NCBI RefSeq assembly: GCF_011064595.1
Contig: NZ_JAALJI010000003.1
Location: 248,001-312,000, forward strand
Origin: Paludisphaera soli
Lineage (GTDB): Bacteria > Planctomycetota > Planctomycetia > Isosphaerales > Isosphaeraceae
Direction: 5' to 3'
DNA: 64,000 nt
In this document: piece by piece, positions 17,586-26,341 of the stretch
How the letters are laid out: the number at the start of each line of letters is the position of its first letter
Numbering within the stretch: position 1 is the first letter of the stretch
The notes under the pieces: generated by a model
What the model was told of the DNA's origin: nothing
The model's database searches: none
The model's input: only the letters and a program-made list of their open reading frames with translations
Translations under genes and position numbers: made by a program

Positions 17586-18602
17586 TCAGCGGCCGGCTTC
17601 CTTCCGGGCGGCTTCGGGACGCTGGGAGCTGGCGTCGGGAGGATTCTGAAAGAGCGAGGCGAGGGCTTTCGTCAGCTCGGGGTGACGAAAATCATAGCCG
17701 AGCTGGAGGGCCTTCCGGGGCACGACCCGCTGGCCCTTGGCGATGACGTCGGCGACCTCGCCGAGGGTCAGGCGGAGCAGGATGTCGGGTGGGCCGAACG
17801 GGAGGAAGATCCGCCACGGGGCGTAAGGCTTCCAGAGGGCCCGAGAGAGGGCCCGCGAGAAATCGGCGTTCCGGACGGGGTTCGGGGCGACTCCATTGAT
17901 CGGGCCGCGCGCCTCCGGATTGCGGAGGGCCAGGTCCAGGATGCCGACGATGTCCTCGATGTGGATCCAGCTCATCCATTGGCGGCCTCGCGCGGGGGCG
18001 AGGCCGCCGTTCCCCCCCACCGGGACCCCGGGCCCGATCTTGAACAGGGGCGTCATGATCTTCAACGCCCCGTCGCCGGGCGCCAGGACGACGCCGATCC
18101 TCACGACGGCCCGGCGGACGCCCAGGCCGTCGACCGGCGCCGAGGCGTCCTCCCACTCGCGGCAGACGACCGCCAGGAAATCGGACCCGGACGGCGCCCC
18201 TTCATCGAGTTCCTGATCCTCGCAGGGCCCGTAGTAGCCGATCGCCGATCCCTGCACCAGCACGCGGGGCCGGACCTTCGCGGCCGCGATCGCCGCGACG
18301 ACGTGCTCCGTGCCGTAGACCCGGCTGTCGCGGATCTTTCGCTTCACCCCCGCGTTCCAACGCTCGGCGAACACGTTGTGGCCGACGAGGTTGACCACCG
18401 CGTCGCAGCCGTCGACCGCCTCTTGCCAGTGCCCGGTGGTGGTCGGGTCGCCCTGGACGACTTCGTACTCGCGAGTCGCCGGGTCGCGGCGCAGCGCATC
18501 GGCGCGGCGGGAGACGACGACGGGCGTGTCTCCCGCCGCCAGGAGCCGACGCACCAGATGGCCACCGATGAGCCCGGAACCTCCCGTGATCAAGACGCGC
18601 AT
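17586..18602 (-). CDS. TIGR01777 family epimerase-like SDR protein
   Basis: A 338-residue extended short-chain dehydrogenase/reductase relative. MRVLITGGSGLIGGHLVRRL (1-20) is the NAD(P)-binding TGGxGxxG motif. CDAVVNLVGHNVFAERW and the family blocks VLVQGSAIGYYGPCEDQELDE, RIGVVLAPGDGALKIM and GGRGQWMSWIHIEDI-like (here GRQWMSWIHIEDIVGI) follow. FGPPDILLRLTLGEVADVIAKGQRVVPRKALQLGY is the C-terminal DUF1731 part. The family (E. coli YfcH, human SDR39U1) has no firmly assigned reaction. It is divergent from the alpha/beta hydrolase gene at 18810. Confidence 0.93.
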   Translation of the reverse strand: MRVLITGGSGLIGGHLVRRLLAAGDTPVVVSRRADALRRDPATREYEVVQGDPTTTGHWQEAVDGCDAVVNLVGHNVFAERWNAGVKRKIRDSRVYGTEHVVAAIAAAKVRPRVLVQGSAIGYYGPCEDQELDEGAPSGSDFLAVVCREWEDASAPVDGLGVRRAVVRIGVVLAPGDGALKIMTPLFKIGPGVPVGGNGGLAPARGRQWMSWIHIEDIVGILDLALRNPEARGPINGVAPNPVRNADFSRALSRALWKPYAPWRIFLPFGPPDILLRLTLGEVADVIAKGQRVVPRKALQLGYDFRHPELTKALASLFQNPPDASSQRPEAARKEAGR

Positions 18603-18809
18603 GGGGATCCTACTCGCAGTCTCGGCCGATGGATTGAACCTGGTACCTGGAGTTCATCGTTCCGGCGCCGGCCGGCGCGGTCAAGCGCCGGAGCCTCGGC
18701 GCGTGGGGATTTCCTCGCCGTGAGCATCGCGCGAATTCGCGGTGAACGAGGCCCTGTCCGTGTTGGCCTCAGCACGGGGTTCGTGTTAGGTTCGACGCAG
18801 ACGACCCCG

Positions 18810-19736
18810 ATGGATCCCCTGGAGTCCTCCCCCGCCATGCCCCGCCGCGTGCTCAAGTGGCTCGACCTCCCCCGCGTTCGCCCCCGCCTCGGCGGCGAGG
18901 GCCGCAAGCCCTTGATCCTGGTCAACGGCCTGGCCGAGCAATCCGAGAGCTGGTTCGCCAACGAGCGGAGCCTGGGCCGTCGATTCGACGTCAAGCTGCC
19001 GGAGATCCTCGTCTACGGCGGCGACGCCCTCCACCGATGGATCGACGCCGGCCACGACGTCACGGTCGGCTACCTCGCCCGTCGACTCGAATCCTACCTG
19101 GACGAGTTCGTCCAGCGCCCCCCATACCACTTCGCGGCGTCGAGCCTGGGCTGCCAGGTCGTGCTGACCTACGCCGTCGCCAATCCGGGGAAGGTGGACC
19201 GGCTCGTCCTGATCTGCCCGTCGGGCTTCCACGGCGACGAGAACCTGCCGATGATCGACGGCGTGAGGCGCAGCCGGTACGACAGCCTGGTCGGCTCCGT
19301 CTTCCACGAGGCCCGGTTCGCGGACGAACGCCTGGTCGGGGCCTTCGAGCGCAAATTCCAGGACCGTCGCTGGAAGAAGGGGGTCCTGCGGACGCTTCGC
19401 GGGACGGTGGGCCATTCCGTGGAACACCTGCTGCACCGGGTCGACGTACCGACCCTCCTGATCTGGGGCGCCGAGGACCAGGTGATCTCGGACGTCCCCG
19501 GCTCGATCCGCGCCGGCTCGCGGATCCCGGACGTCCGCCAGGTCGTGATCCCTCGATGCGGACACGCGCCGCAGATCGAAAAATCGAGACTCGTGAATCA
19601 GTTGATCGACCGCTTCCTGATCGATCGGCTCCACGCCCTCCCCCGGGCCCTCGACGTGGGACGCTTCCTGAACGCGGCCGCGGGGACTTCCGCGACCCCG
19701 CGTCTCGCCGCGACTTCCCCCGCCCTCCCCTCCTGA
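18810..19736 (+). CDS. Alpha/beta hydrolase
   Basis: A 308-residue hydrolase. The nucleophile elbow is AASSLGCQV (about 109-117), where the first Gly of GxSxG is Ala. The acid is in IWGAEDQVISDV (about 218-229) and the His in RCGHAPQIEKS (249-259). KPLILVNGLAEQSESWF is the oxyanion strand. A second ATG at 18837 (MPRRVLKW) is an equally plausible start because its upstream GGAG is better placed. Fifteen bases separate it from the methyltransferase gene, so it probably heads a three-gene operon. The substrate is unknown; a lipid or ester substrate is an inference from the neighbours. Confidence 0.85.
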   Translation: MDPLESSPAMPRRVLKWLDLPRVRPRLGGEGRKPLILVNGLAEQSESWFANERSLGRRFDVKLPEILVYGGDALHRWIDAGHDVTVGYLARRLESYLDEFVQRPPYHFAASSLGCQVVLTYAVANPGKVDRLVLICPSGFHGDENLPMIDGVRRSRYDSLVGSVFHEARFADERLVGAFERKFQDRRWKKGVLRTLRGTVGHSVEHLLHRVDVPTLLIWGAEDQVISDVPGSIRAGSRIPDVRQVVIPRCGHAPQIEKSRLVNQLIDRFLIDRLHALPRALDVGRFLNAAAGTSATPRLAATSPALPS

Positions 19737-19751
19737 TCGATCCGGCGGACC

Positions 19752-20339
19752 ATGAGCGACTTCACCCTGTTCCTCGGCAAGTTCCTGCGGCAAGGGACCG
19801 CGATCGCGAGCCTCGCCCCCAGCAGCCGTTGGCTCTCGCGGGCGACCGTCTCGAACATCGACTGGACGCGCCCCAACGTGGTCGTGGAGCTTGGCGCCGG
19901 CACCGGGCCGATCACCCGCGTCCTGGCCGAGCGGGCCGCCGGCCGCAGCCGCATCCTGGTGGTGGAGCGCGACCCCGATTTCGCGAGGATCCTCCGCGAT
20001 CGGCACGGCGACCATCCCGACGTCGAGGTGGTCGAGGGGGACGTGCGCGACCTGGATGCGATGCTCCGAGATCGGGGCGTCGCGCAGGTCGACCACATCG
20101 TCTCCGGGCTGCCGACCCCGTCGTTCCCGAAGGAATCGCAGCTCGACCTCTTCCGGGTCGTGCGGCGGGTCTTGAAACCCGAGGGGTCGTTCAATCAGAT
20201 CACGGAGATGCCGCTCGTGTATCGGGGGCTCTATCGCCGCTTCTTCGAAGAGGTGCGATTCGTCTTCGAGCCCCGCAACTTCCCCCCGGCCGGGGTCTAC
20301 CTCTGTCGACGGATCAAGCCGGCGGCCGACCGGTCATGA
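19752..20339 (+). CDS. PmtA-like phospholipid N-methyltransferase
   Basis: A 195-residue class I SAM-dependent methyltransferase. The opening FTLFLGKFLRQGTAIASLAPSS resembles the membrane-contacting N-terminus of Rhizobium-type phosphatidylethanolamine methyltransferase. SAM motif I is VVVELGAGTGPITRVL (residues ~43-58). Motif II ends in VVERD, the acidic motif is VVEGDVRD, and motif IV is VSGLPTPSFP, corresponding to the GLPF block of PmtA. It probably methylates a phospholipid or other amine-bearing lipid at the membrane, but rRNA-methylase relatives share the fold. Its stop overlaps the GH3 start (ATGA), indicating translational coupling. Confidence 0.8.
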   Translation: MSDFTLFLGKFLRQGTAIASLAPSSRWLSRATVSNIDWTRPNVVVELGAGTGPITRVLAERAAGRSRILVVERDPDFARILRDRHGDHPDVEVVEGDVRDLDAMLRDRGVAQVDHIVSGLPTPSFPKESQLDLFRVVRRVLKPEGSFNQITEMPLVYRGLYRRFFEEVRFVFEPRNFPPAGVYLCRRIKPAADRS

Positions 20340-21931
20340 TCGGGGAGTCCTGGCTCCCGGCCCTCGCCGGCTCGGCCCCGGCTAGACGACTGGTCAACGC
20401 CGGCTTTCATCTGCATGCAAAGCGTCGTATGGGGCGGCTCGCGAGCCTCGACCCGGTCCGCGAACAGCAGCGGATCCTGCGGCGCCTGGTCGACCACGCT
20501 CGGGGCACGCGCTTCGGCCGGGACCATGGGTTCGACGCCATCCGGACGGTCGAGAACTACCAACGACGCGTCCCGATCCGCACCTATGAGTCTCTCTGGG
20601 ACGAATACCTGCGCGACCGATATCCCGTCTTCGAGGACCTGACCTGGCCCGGCCGAATCCCCTACCTCGCGCTGACGAGCGGAACCACGCAGGGGGCGAC
20701 CAAGTACATCCCGGTCTCGCGCGAGATGGTCCGCTCGAACCGCAAGGCCGCCCAGACGGTGACGGCCGCCCATCTGGCCTCCCGGCCCGATTCGAAGCTC
20801 TTCCTGGGTCGGGTGTTCTTCCTCGGCGGGACGATCAGGCAGGAGGAGCCCGCCCCCGGCGTGCGGCAAGGCGACCTGAGCGGCGTGGCGGCGATCGAGC
20901 TTCCTCCGGCGCTCAGGCCCTACACGTTCCCGCCCCTCGACCTGGCGTTGGAGTCGGACTGGGACCGGAAGCTGGCGCGACTGGCCGAACGCAGCCTCGA
21001 TCGCCGGATCACGCTGGTCAGCGGCGTGCCGAGCTGGCTGCTCATGCTCTTCCGGCGCGTGCTGGAGTTGGCCGACAAATCGACGATCGCCGAGGTCTGG
21101 CCGCACCTGGAGATGGTCGTACACGGCGGGGTCAAGTTCGACCCCTACGAGGCCGCTTTCCGCGAGGCGATCGGCTCGGACGCGGTGCGACTCCAGGAGA
21201 CCTACCCCTGCTCCGAGGGCTTCATCGCGTTCGGAGACGCCGAGACGGGATTGCTCCGGCTCCTCGTCGACCACGGGATCTTTTACGAATTCGTCCCGAT
21301 CGCCGATTACGACGCGAACCCTGACGCCGCCGACCGCTGCTGGCTGGGCGACGCGAAGATCGGAGTGGACTACGTGCTCGTCGTCTCGACCTGCGCGGGC
21401 ATGTGGTCCCACGTCATCGGCGACACGATCCGCTTCGAGTCGCTCGACCCTCCCCTGCTCCGCTTCACGGGACGCACCAAGTACTCGCTCTCGGCGTTCG
21501 GTGAGCACCTGATTCAGGAGGAAGTCGAGGCCGCGCTCGCCGCAGCCGCCGAGGCCACCGGCTCATCGATCCGGGAATGGCACGTCGGCCCGACGTTCAG
21601 CGGAACGCTGGGGTTCCATCAATATGTGATCGAATTCCAGCAGCTTGCGCCGGACCTGTCGCGGTACCGCTCTCTCCTCGACGAGGTCCTGCGGCGACGC
21701 AACGCCGACTACGACGCCCACCGCAATCCCGGCTCCGGCATCCCCGCACCGGCGATCCTCGCGGCCCGCCCGGGGGCTTTCGAGGGCTGGATGCGGCGGC
21801 GCGGAAAGCTCGGCGGCCAGAACAAGGTCCCGCGCATGGACGCGGGGGGCGCCGCGACGCGGGACCTCGTCGACTACCTCCGCGGCGCGGAACTGGTCGT
21901 CGACGAGGTTCGGCCGGGCGATCCCCCCTGA
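20336..21931 (+). CDS. GH3-family acyl-adenylate-forming enzyme
   Basis: A 531-residue protein of the GH3 family, best known from plants for conjugating jasmonate or auxin to amino acids through acyl-adenylates. Visible blocks are YLALTSGTTQGATKYIPVSREM (ATP-binding motif), GVPSWLLMLFRRVLE, YPCSEGFIAFGD (second nucleotide motif), FYEFVPI and FTGRTKYSLSAFGEHL (C-terminal hinge). Bacterial members are common but mostly uncharacterised. It should activate a carboxylic acid with ATP and pass it to an amine or thiol. The ATG at 20336 overlaps the methyltransferase stop. A stand-alone acyl carrier protein gene ends only 24 bases away on the opposite strand. Confidence 0.88.
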   Translation: MIGESWLPALAGSAPARRLVNAGFHLHAKRRMGRLASLDPVREQQRILRRLVDHARGTRFGRDHGFDAIRTVENYQRRVPIRTYESLWDEYLRDRYPVFEDLTWPGRIPYLALTSGTTQGATKYIPVSREMVRSNRKAAQTVTAAHLASRPDSKLFLGRVFFLGGTIRQEEPAPGVRQGDLSGVAAIELPPALRPYTFPPLDLALESDWDRKLARLAERSLDRRITLVSGVPSWLLMLFRRVLELADKSTIAEVWPHLEMVVHGGVKFDPYEAAFREAIGSDAVRLQETYPCSEGFIAFGDAETGLLRLLVDHGIFYEFVPIADYDANPDAADRCWLGDAKIGVDYVLVVSTCAGMWSHVIGDTIRFESLDPPLLRFTGRTKYSLSAFGEHLIQEEVEAALAAAAEATGSSIREWHVGPTFSGTLGFHQYVIEFQQLAPDLSRYRSLLDEVLRRRNADYDAHRNPGSGIPAPAILAARPGAFEGWMRRRGKLGGQNKVPRMDAGGAATRDLVDYLRGAELVVDEVRPGDPP

Positions 21932-21955
21932 TCCCTCACGCGGCGTCCCGGCCCG

Positions 21956-22210
21956 TCAGGCGGCCTGCTTCTTGTCGGCCACGAGGTCGGCGATCTGGCG
22001 GATGGAATCCAGGTGCTCGACGCCCGCCTCGTGGGCCTCGACGGTGATCCCGAACCGCTCCTCAAGGTAGACGACCAGCTTCAGGGTCGTGATCGAGTCG
22101 AGGATGCCGCCGGTGATGAGCGGGGTGGAATCGGTCAGCTCGGAGGGATCCTCGCCGGGGAGGAACTCGTTCAGGATGAACGAGTGGACGTCCTTCTGGA
22201 TATCTTCCAT
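21956..22210 (-). CDS. Stand-alone acyl carrier protein
   Basis: An 84-residue acidic protein with the carrier-protein motif GGILDSITTLKLV. Ser39 of the DSI motif would accept 4'-phosphopantetheine. Helices on both sides (DVHSFILNEFLPGE; LDSIRQIADLVADKK) fit the four-helix carrier fold. There is no fatty-acid synthase gene nearby, so it is likely a specialised carrier and not the housekeeping AcpP. It lies 63 bases downstream of the phosphodiesterase gene on the same strand and converges on the GH3 gene. Carrier of an acyl group made or used by these neighbours is an inference. Confidence 0.93.
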   Translation of the reverse strand: MEDIQKDVHSFILNEFLPGEDPSELTDSTPLITGGILDSITTLKLVVYLEERFGITVEAHEAGVEHLDSIRQIADLVADKKQAA

Positions 22211-22273
22211 GAAATCCTCTTGTTGAGTCGGGGTGCGGGGAACTTACGGGACGGGGGATTCCTTCGCGGGTCT

Positions 22274-23851
22274 TCACTCGACGCCCGCCGCGACGACGTC
22301 GCCGACGGGCTCGGCCTCGGTCGCGATGCGGGGCGGCGTCTCGGAGCGATGAACGATGATGGTCGTCTCGAAGGCCTCCTGGAGGACCCGGCCTTCCATG
22401 TATCGGGGGACGTCCAGGCCGAGCAACGCCAGCGACGTCGGCGCCAGGTCCGGAAGCTGGGCTTCGAGGCGACGGCCCGGCTGGACGCCCGGCGCGTCGA
22501 TCGCGACGACGCCGTTGAGCCAGTGGGTCGCCGGGAGTCCGGGATCGGGCCGGAGGATCGTGTTGCGGTAACGCTCCGACCACTTGGCCTGGGCCTGATA
22601 ACCGTCGGCGGAGAGCGCGAAGACGTCGGGCATGCCCTCGCGGGCCGGGTCCACGTCGAGGCGATCGGCCGTCGCGTAGACGTCCGCAAACAGCCTCTCG
22701 CCGCGCTCGGGGTCTCGGGCGTCTCGCAGGAGGGCGACGACCTCGTCGAGGGCGCGGTCGGCCGACGCGCCGGAGACGGCGTCGCGGTTCAGGAAGACGT
22801 TGCCGCAAAGCTGGCCGAAGGGGGCGAAGGCGAGGGTGCGGCCCCAGTCGCACGAGATCTGGCCGTCGATCGGGCGCACCTTCGCTGGGGCCGACGCGCC
22901 CGGCTCGCGCAGGGCCCGCCATCGGCGGAGCCGCTCCAGGACCCGGATCGCGCGATAGCGGAACCGCGTCCCATAGACTCTCGTCCGCTGGAGGCCCGCG
23001 GCCCGGAGCATCCCGTTGACGTTGACCAGGGAGCGGCAGGGGCCGAAGCCGTGGTCGGAGGCCACGACGACCGCCGCGTCGCGATCCGCGGCCAGTTCCA
23101 GGAGCCGGCCGATCGAGTCGTCGAGCGCCCGGACGCAGCGCTCGACCGCGTCGGTGAAACCGGCCTCACGGAGCCCGGTGTCGTCCACGTCGAAGTAGGG
23201 CCACATCCGATGCTGGAGGCTGTCCAGGTTGTGATAGTGGACCATCATCGCGGTCCAGTCGACCTGCTGATCGGCCTTGCCGGCCGCGTCGGCCTGGGCC
23301 CGGAAGATCCTCGCGCAGCGGTCGGCCTGCTCGGCGGCCTCCTCGGCCGTGCGAGGGCGTCGCTTCCAAACGAGCTTGTTCGTGTAGTCCGGGACTTCCA
23401 GTCGGAGCCGACGGCCGAACTCGGGGCACTGGTCGAAGGCCCGGACGGGGTCGGGGGCGTCGGCACCGGCGACGAACAGGCCGCGGACCGGCGGCGCGGG
23501 ATAGGTGAGCGGCAGCCCCAGGCTGACCACCGAGCCCCCCAGGCCGCTGACGATCTCCCAGAGGGTCGGCACCCGGACGGTCGTCGCGTCGTGCTCGCGG
23601 ACCGTCCGGTCCGAGTGGTCCAGGTAGTTGAAGTCGTGGACGCCGTGGGTGAGGGGCGTGCACCCGGTGCTGAACGAAGTCCAGGCCACCGGCGTCACCA
23701 TGGGGTCGGTCGACCTCAGGTCGCCGACGGCGCAACGTCGCCAGAGGCTCGCCAGGTTCGGCGCCCACCCGCGATCGAAGAGCGGATCGAGGATGGCGCG
23801 CGTCCCCCCGTCGAGTCCTACGAAGAGCACGCGCGATGGAATCGTCGCCAT
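22274..23851 (-). CDS. Alkaline-phosphatase-superfamily phosphodiesterase
   Basis: A 525-residue protein of the type I phosphodiesterase/nucleotide pyrophosphatase branch. I start it at the ATG at 23851 (MATIPSRVLFVGLDGGT); an ATG nine codons earlier is possible. VLFVGLDGG (8-16) gives the first metal-binding Asp, PVAWTSFSTG supplies the nucleophile Thr, HYHNLDSLQHR gives Asp/His ligands, and VVASDHGFGPCRS gives the second Asp-His pair. The enzyme should hydrolyse a phosphodiester or transfer a phospho group. No signal peptide is evident. It sits upstream of the acyl carrier protein gene, so a phosphopantetheine- or lipid-linked substrate is conceivable. Confidence 0.87.
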   Translation of the reverse strand: MATIPSRVLFVGLDGGTRAILDPLFDRGWAPNLASLWRRCAVGDLRSTDPMVTPVAWTSFSTGCTPLTHGVHDFNYLDHSDRTVREHDATTVRVPTLWEIVSGLGGSVVSLGLPLTYPAPPVRGLFVAGADAPDPVRAFDQCPEFGRRLRLEVPDYTNKLVWKRRPRTAEEAAEQADRCARIFRAQADAAGKADQQVDWTAMMVHYHNLDSLQHRMWPYFDVDDTGLREAGFTDAVERCVRALDDSIGRLLELAADRDAAVVVASDHGFGPCRSLVNVNGMLRAAGLQRTRVYGTRFRYRAIRVLERLRRWRALREPGASAPAKVRPIDGQISCDWGRTLAFAPFGQLCGNVFLNRDAVSGASADRALDEVVALLRDARDPERGERLFADVYATADRLDVDPAREGMPDVFALSADGYQAQAKWSERYRNTILRPDPGLPATHWLNGVVAIDAPGVQPGRRLEAQLPDLAPTSLALLGLDVPRYMEGRVLQEAFETTIIVHRSETPPRIATEAEPVGDVVAAGVE

Positions 23852-23962
23852 GGGCAAGCGCCTCTGCCGCCTCGTCATCCCGCCCGGCATGGTCCCAAGG
23901 AATCCGCCGAAATCGCCGTCCTTGCCGATTCGACGGGCCGGAATACGGAATCGAGGCGACGG

Positions 23963-24048
23963 GACACTAGCTTTTGGGGAATCTTTGGTCAATCTCGACT
24001 TTCCATCGAGACCCGCGTCGTTTTCTGCCGATTCCGAAGTCTAGTGTC
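23963..24048. promoter_or_regulatory. Nested inverted repeats in a divergent control region
   Basis: GACACTAG (23963-23970) and CTAGTGTC (24041-24048) form a perfect inverted repeat. Inside it, TCTCGA (23993-23998) and TCGAGA (24006-24011) form a second one with almost the same centre. The region lies between the phosphodiesterase gene (-) and the export-like gene (+). Operator sites or DNA looping are possible; this is inferred from symmetry alone. Confidence 0.4.
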
Positions 24049-24131
24049 GCTCGACCGCCGGCATCGGGATCCTCCGTGCGCCGTCGGGCGAGGTCGGACC
24101 CGTGTCCCCGTGTCCCCGAGGTGCCAGGCTC

Positions 24132-24878
24132 ATGACCGCACGGACGCCGACAGCCGCCTCCTGCTCGCGCAGGACGATGATGCTCGCGGGGCTGTCCTCC
24201 GCCCTCCTGATGGCGGGGCCGGGTTGCGCGGGGAAGCGCCTGCGCAGGGAGGCCGACCGCGTCCCCGTCCGCGGCATGATCGACCCCGAGCAGGCTCGCG
24301 AGCTGGACAAGACCACGATGCCGAAATACGTGGTCGAACCGCCCGACGAGCTGGACGTCGCGATCAAGCCCGTGCCGGCCGACTGGAGCCCGGCGTCCTT
24401 CGTCGTCCAGTCCGACGGCCTGGTCGACCTTGGCCTCTACGGCGACGTCTACGTGGTCGGCCTGACGCTCGACCAGGTGGAGGAGAAGATCGCCCAGCAG
24501 CTCACGCTCGACGCGCTCCGGCGCGGTCAGAAGCCGTCGGAGCCCTATCGGGTGTCGGTCCGCCTGAGCAACTCCCAGAGCAAATACTATTACGTCCTCG
24601 GGACGGTGGGCACCGAGGGAAAGTTCCCGATCAAGGGGAATGAGACGGCGCTCGACGCCATCCTTCAGGCGGGGCTCAAGTCCAACAGCTTGCCGGAGAA
24701 AGCCTACCTCGTCCGGCCCCACCCGGCCGGCGAGCCCGACCAGGTCCTCCGCATCGATTGGTGCGCGATCAAGGAACGGGGCGACACGCTCACCAACTAC
24801 CAGCTCTTCCCCGGCGACCGCATCGTGGTCCCCGGCACCCGCCCGCCCAGCCTGATCGCGACCTTGCTGGGCCGCTGA
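24132..24878 (+). CDS. Polysaccharide export-like (Wza-type) lipoprotein
   Basis: A 248-residue protein starting at the ATG at 24132. A signal segment (TMMLAGLSSALLMAGPGC) ends in a Cys with an imperfect lipobox. KYVVEPPDELDVAIKPVPADW, VQSDGLVDLGLYGDVYVVGLTLDQVEEKIAQQL and YYYVLGTVGTEGKFPIKGNETALDAILQAGL match the Poly_export and SLBB modules. LFPGDRIVVPGT closes it. Such proteins usually form the outer-membrane exit for capsular or exopolysaccharide. No glycosyltransferase or Wzc-like gene is adjacent, so its role here is unknown. An ATG at 24102 is possible but would place ten extra residues before the signal. Confidence 0.82.
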   Translation: MTARTPTAASCSRRTMMLAGLSSALLMAGPGCAGKRLRREADRVPVRGMIDPEQARELDKTTMPKYVVEPPDELDVAIKPVPADWSPASFVVQSDGLVDLGLYGDVYVVGLTLDQVEEKIAQQLTLDALRRGQKPSEPYRVSVRLSNSQSKYYYVLGTVGTEGKFPIKGNETALDAILQAGLKSNSLPEKAYLVRPHPAGEPDQVLRIDWCAIKERGDTLTNYQLFPGDRIVVPGTRPPSLIATLLGR

Positions 24879-24888
24879 GCGCATGCGA

Positions 24889-24920
24889 AAGGGCCGGAGG
24901 AGCAATCTCCCCCGGCCCTT
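24889..24920. terminator. Terminator hairpin between convergent genes
   Basis: AAGGGCCGG (24889-24897) pairs with CCGGCCCTT (24912-24920). GGAG/CTCC extends the stem across one mismatch to a CAAT loop. It lies 11 bases after the export-like gene and 35 bases from the end of the permease gene. The minus strand reads into TTT, so it may serve both genes. Confidence 0.65.
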
Positions 24921-24955
24921 GAACGTTCAGATCCCGCGCGACGCCGAGTCGACGA

Positions 24956-26341
24956 TCAGACGTCGATCCGCTGCGGCATGTGGAGCACGGCCGTCTTCAG
25001 GCCCGCCTTGTACAAGAGGGCGTAGAGCACGAAGCCGACGACGTACGCGGCCACGGGGGCGGCGGGGATCGCCGGGATCGAGGCGAGGGCGGGGAACCGG
25101 TCGCCGAGGGCGTTCAATTGGGGCGTTACGCCGACGAGAAAGCCCACGGCCCAGGACACCCAACCGGCCGGGTTGAAGCCGGCGCGCGGACCGCTCCAGC
25201 GACGGCCATTCAGCAGGTAGTCGGCGGTCATGGCCCCGCAAATCGGCCCGAAGGACGCCCCGATGATCCCGAAGACGCTGGCTAGCTGACCGGCGTAGCC
25301 ACTAACGGCAAGGATGATGCTAACGACCGTGCCCACGCCGACCGAGATGACCGGATTGATCCTCGGCATGACCGTCTTGAAGCTGTTGGCCGCGATGAAC
25401 GAGGAGAAGCAGGCCGACGGAAATGCGGCGATCGGCAGGCCGATCATGATTGCGCGATAGAGGTTCGTTGGAAGCTTGGCCTTGAGGGCGTCGGTCGCCA
25501 GGACGATATCTTCGCCGATCGCTCCCGAGGCCCTCGCACCGGCCACGATCAGCAAGGAGGCCGAGGCTGTGATGAGGATCGCGATGATCACTCCCACGAC
25601 GCCCCCCATCTTGACGTCCCGTGCGTCCCGGCTGTTCGTGCCAAAGTCGACGCCCGCCGCTCCAGCTGTCCCGAAGAATCCGACGATCGCCCCGATGATC
25701 CCGAAGAAAGCCGCCTGGGCCCCGCCGGCCGCGGTGACGTCGACCTTGGGCGTATAGCTGAACGCTGAGGCTCCAAAGTAGTAGAGGCCGATCAGCAAGA
25801 CGGCCAGAGGAATGATCGGCAGGTAGGTGGCGATCCCCGCGACATACTGGATCCCCTTCAGGCCGACGAAAGCCGCAGCGACCGCCCAGAGAACGGCCAG
25901 GATGTAGAACATCGTCTCGTCGCCCGCGAATGCCTCGCGGAGTGCCTGCGCCGACCCATAGGCGTTGACGCCCAGCCAGCCGAACTGCAGCGCCCCCATC
26001 AGAAACCCCGGCATGATGAGGCCGCCGGTCGAGCCGAAGGTCGACGTTCCCACCACATAGAGGGGCATCCCCGTCTTCATCCCGAGCAGGCCGGGCGACA
26101 GGTAGAACAGGAAGTGACAGATTAGCGCCCCGACCGCAATTCCGGCCAGGCTCGCCATGAGCCCACCGACCCCCAGCGTGTTCTTGGACATCTCGTTCCA
26201 AAAGATGAACCAGAGGAAGATGCCGGCGAACGTCGGCGCGGTGTTCTTGTACCAGGGCGCCCGATTCGCCATCGGGTTGGGGGTCGCGCTGGCGAGGTAG
26301 TCCGGGAGCGGGCTGGAAGCCGGGATCGTTTGTGTGCTCAT
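24956..26341 (-). CDS. NCS1-family purine/cytosine permease
   Basis: A 461-residue inner-membrane transporter of the nucleobase:cation symporter-1 family. The ATG at 26341 opens MSTQTIPASSPLPDYL, and the transporter starts at NRAPWYKNTAPTFAGIFLW (about 25-43). About twelve hydrophobic helices follow. Family features include GVDFGTNSRDARDVKMGG, IGLPIAAFPSACFSSFIAANSF and IIGASFGPICGAMTADYLL. It probably imports a nucleobase or related heterocycle with a cation; the substrate cannot be assigned. The 147 residues encoded upstream of this ATG are shadow sequence overlapping the next gene. A diverged paralogue lies at 27094. Confidence 0.9.
   Translation of the reverse strand: MSTQTIPASSPLPDYLASATPNPMANRAPWYKNTAPTFAGIFLWFIFWNEMSKNTLGVGGLMASLAGIAVGALICHFLFYLSPGLLGMKTGMPLYVVGTSTFGSTGGLIMPGFLMGALQFGWLGVNAYGSAQALREAFAGDETMFYILAVLWAVAAAFVGLKGIQYVAGIATYLPIIPLAVLLIGLYYFGASAFSYTPKVDVTAAGGAQAAFFGIIGAIVGFFGTAGAAGVDFGTNSRDARDVKMGGVVGVIIAILITASASLLIVAGARASGAIGEDIVLATDALKAKLPTNLYRAIMIGLPIAAFPSACFSSFIAANSFKTVMPRINPVISVGVGTVVSIILAVSGYAGQLASVFGIIGASFGPICGAMTADYLLNGRRWSGPRAGFNPAGWVSWAVGFLVGVTPQLNALGDRFPALASIPAIPAAPVAAYVVGFVLYALLYKAGLKTAVLHMPQRIDV

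Noticed and set aside
17232-18809. N-terminal extension of the alpha/beta hydrolase frame
   Set aside because: It runs through the end of a kinase gene and the opposite-strand TIGR01777 gene; the hydrolase fold starts only after 18837.
22013-24643. An 876-codon plus-strand frame opposite the phosphodiesterase gene
   Set aside because: No motif is visible, and the minus-strand phosphodiesterase and ACP carry clear catalytic signatures.
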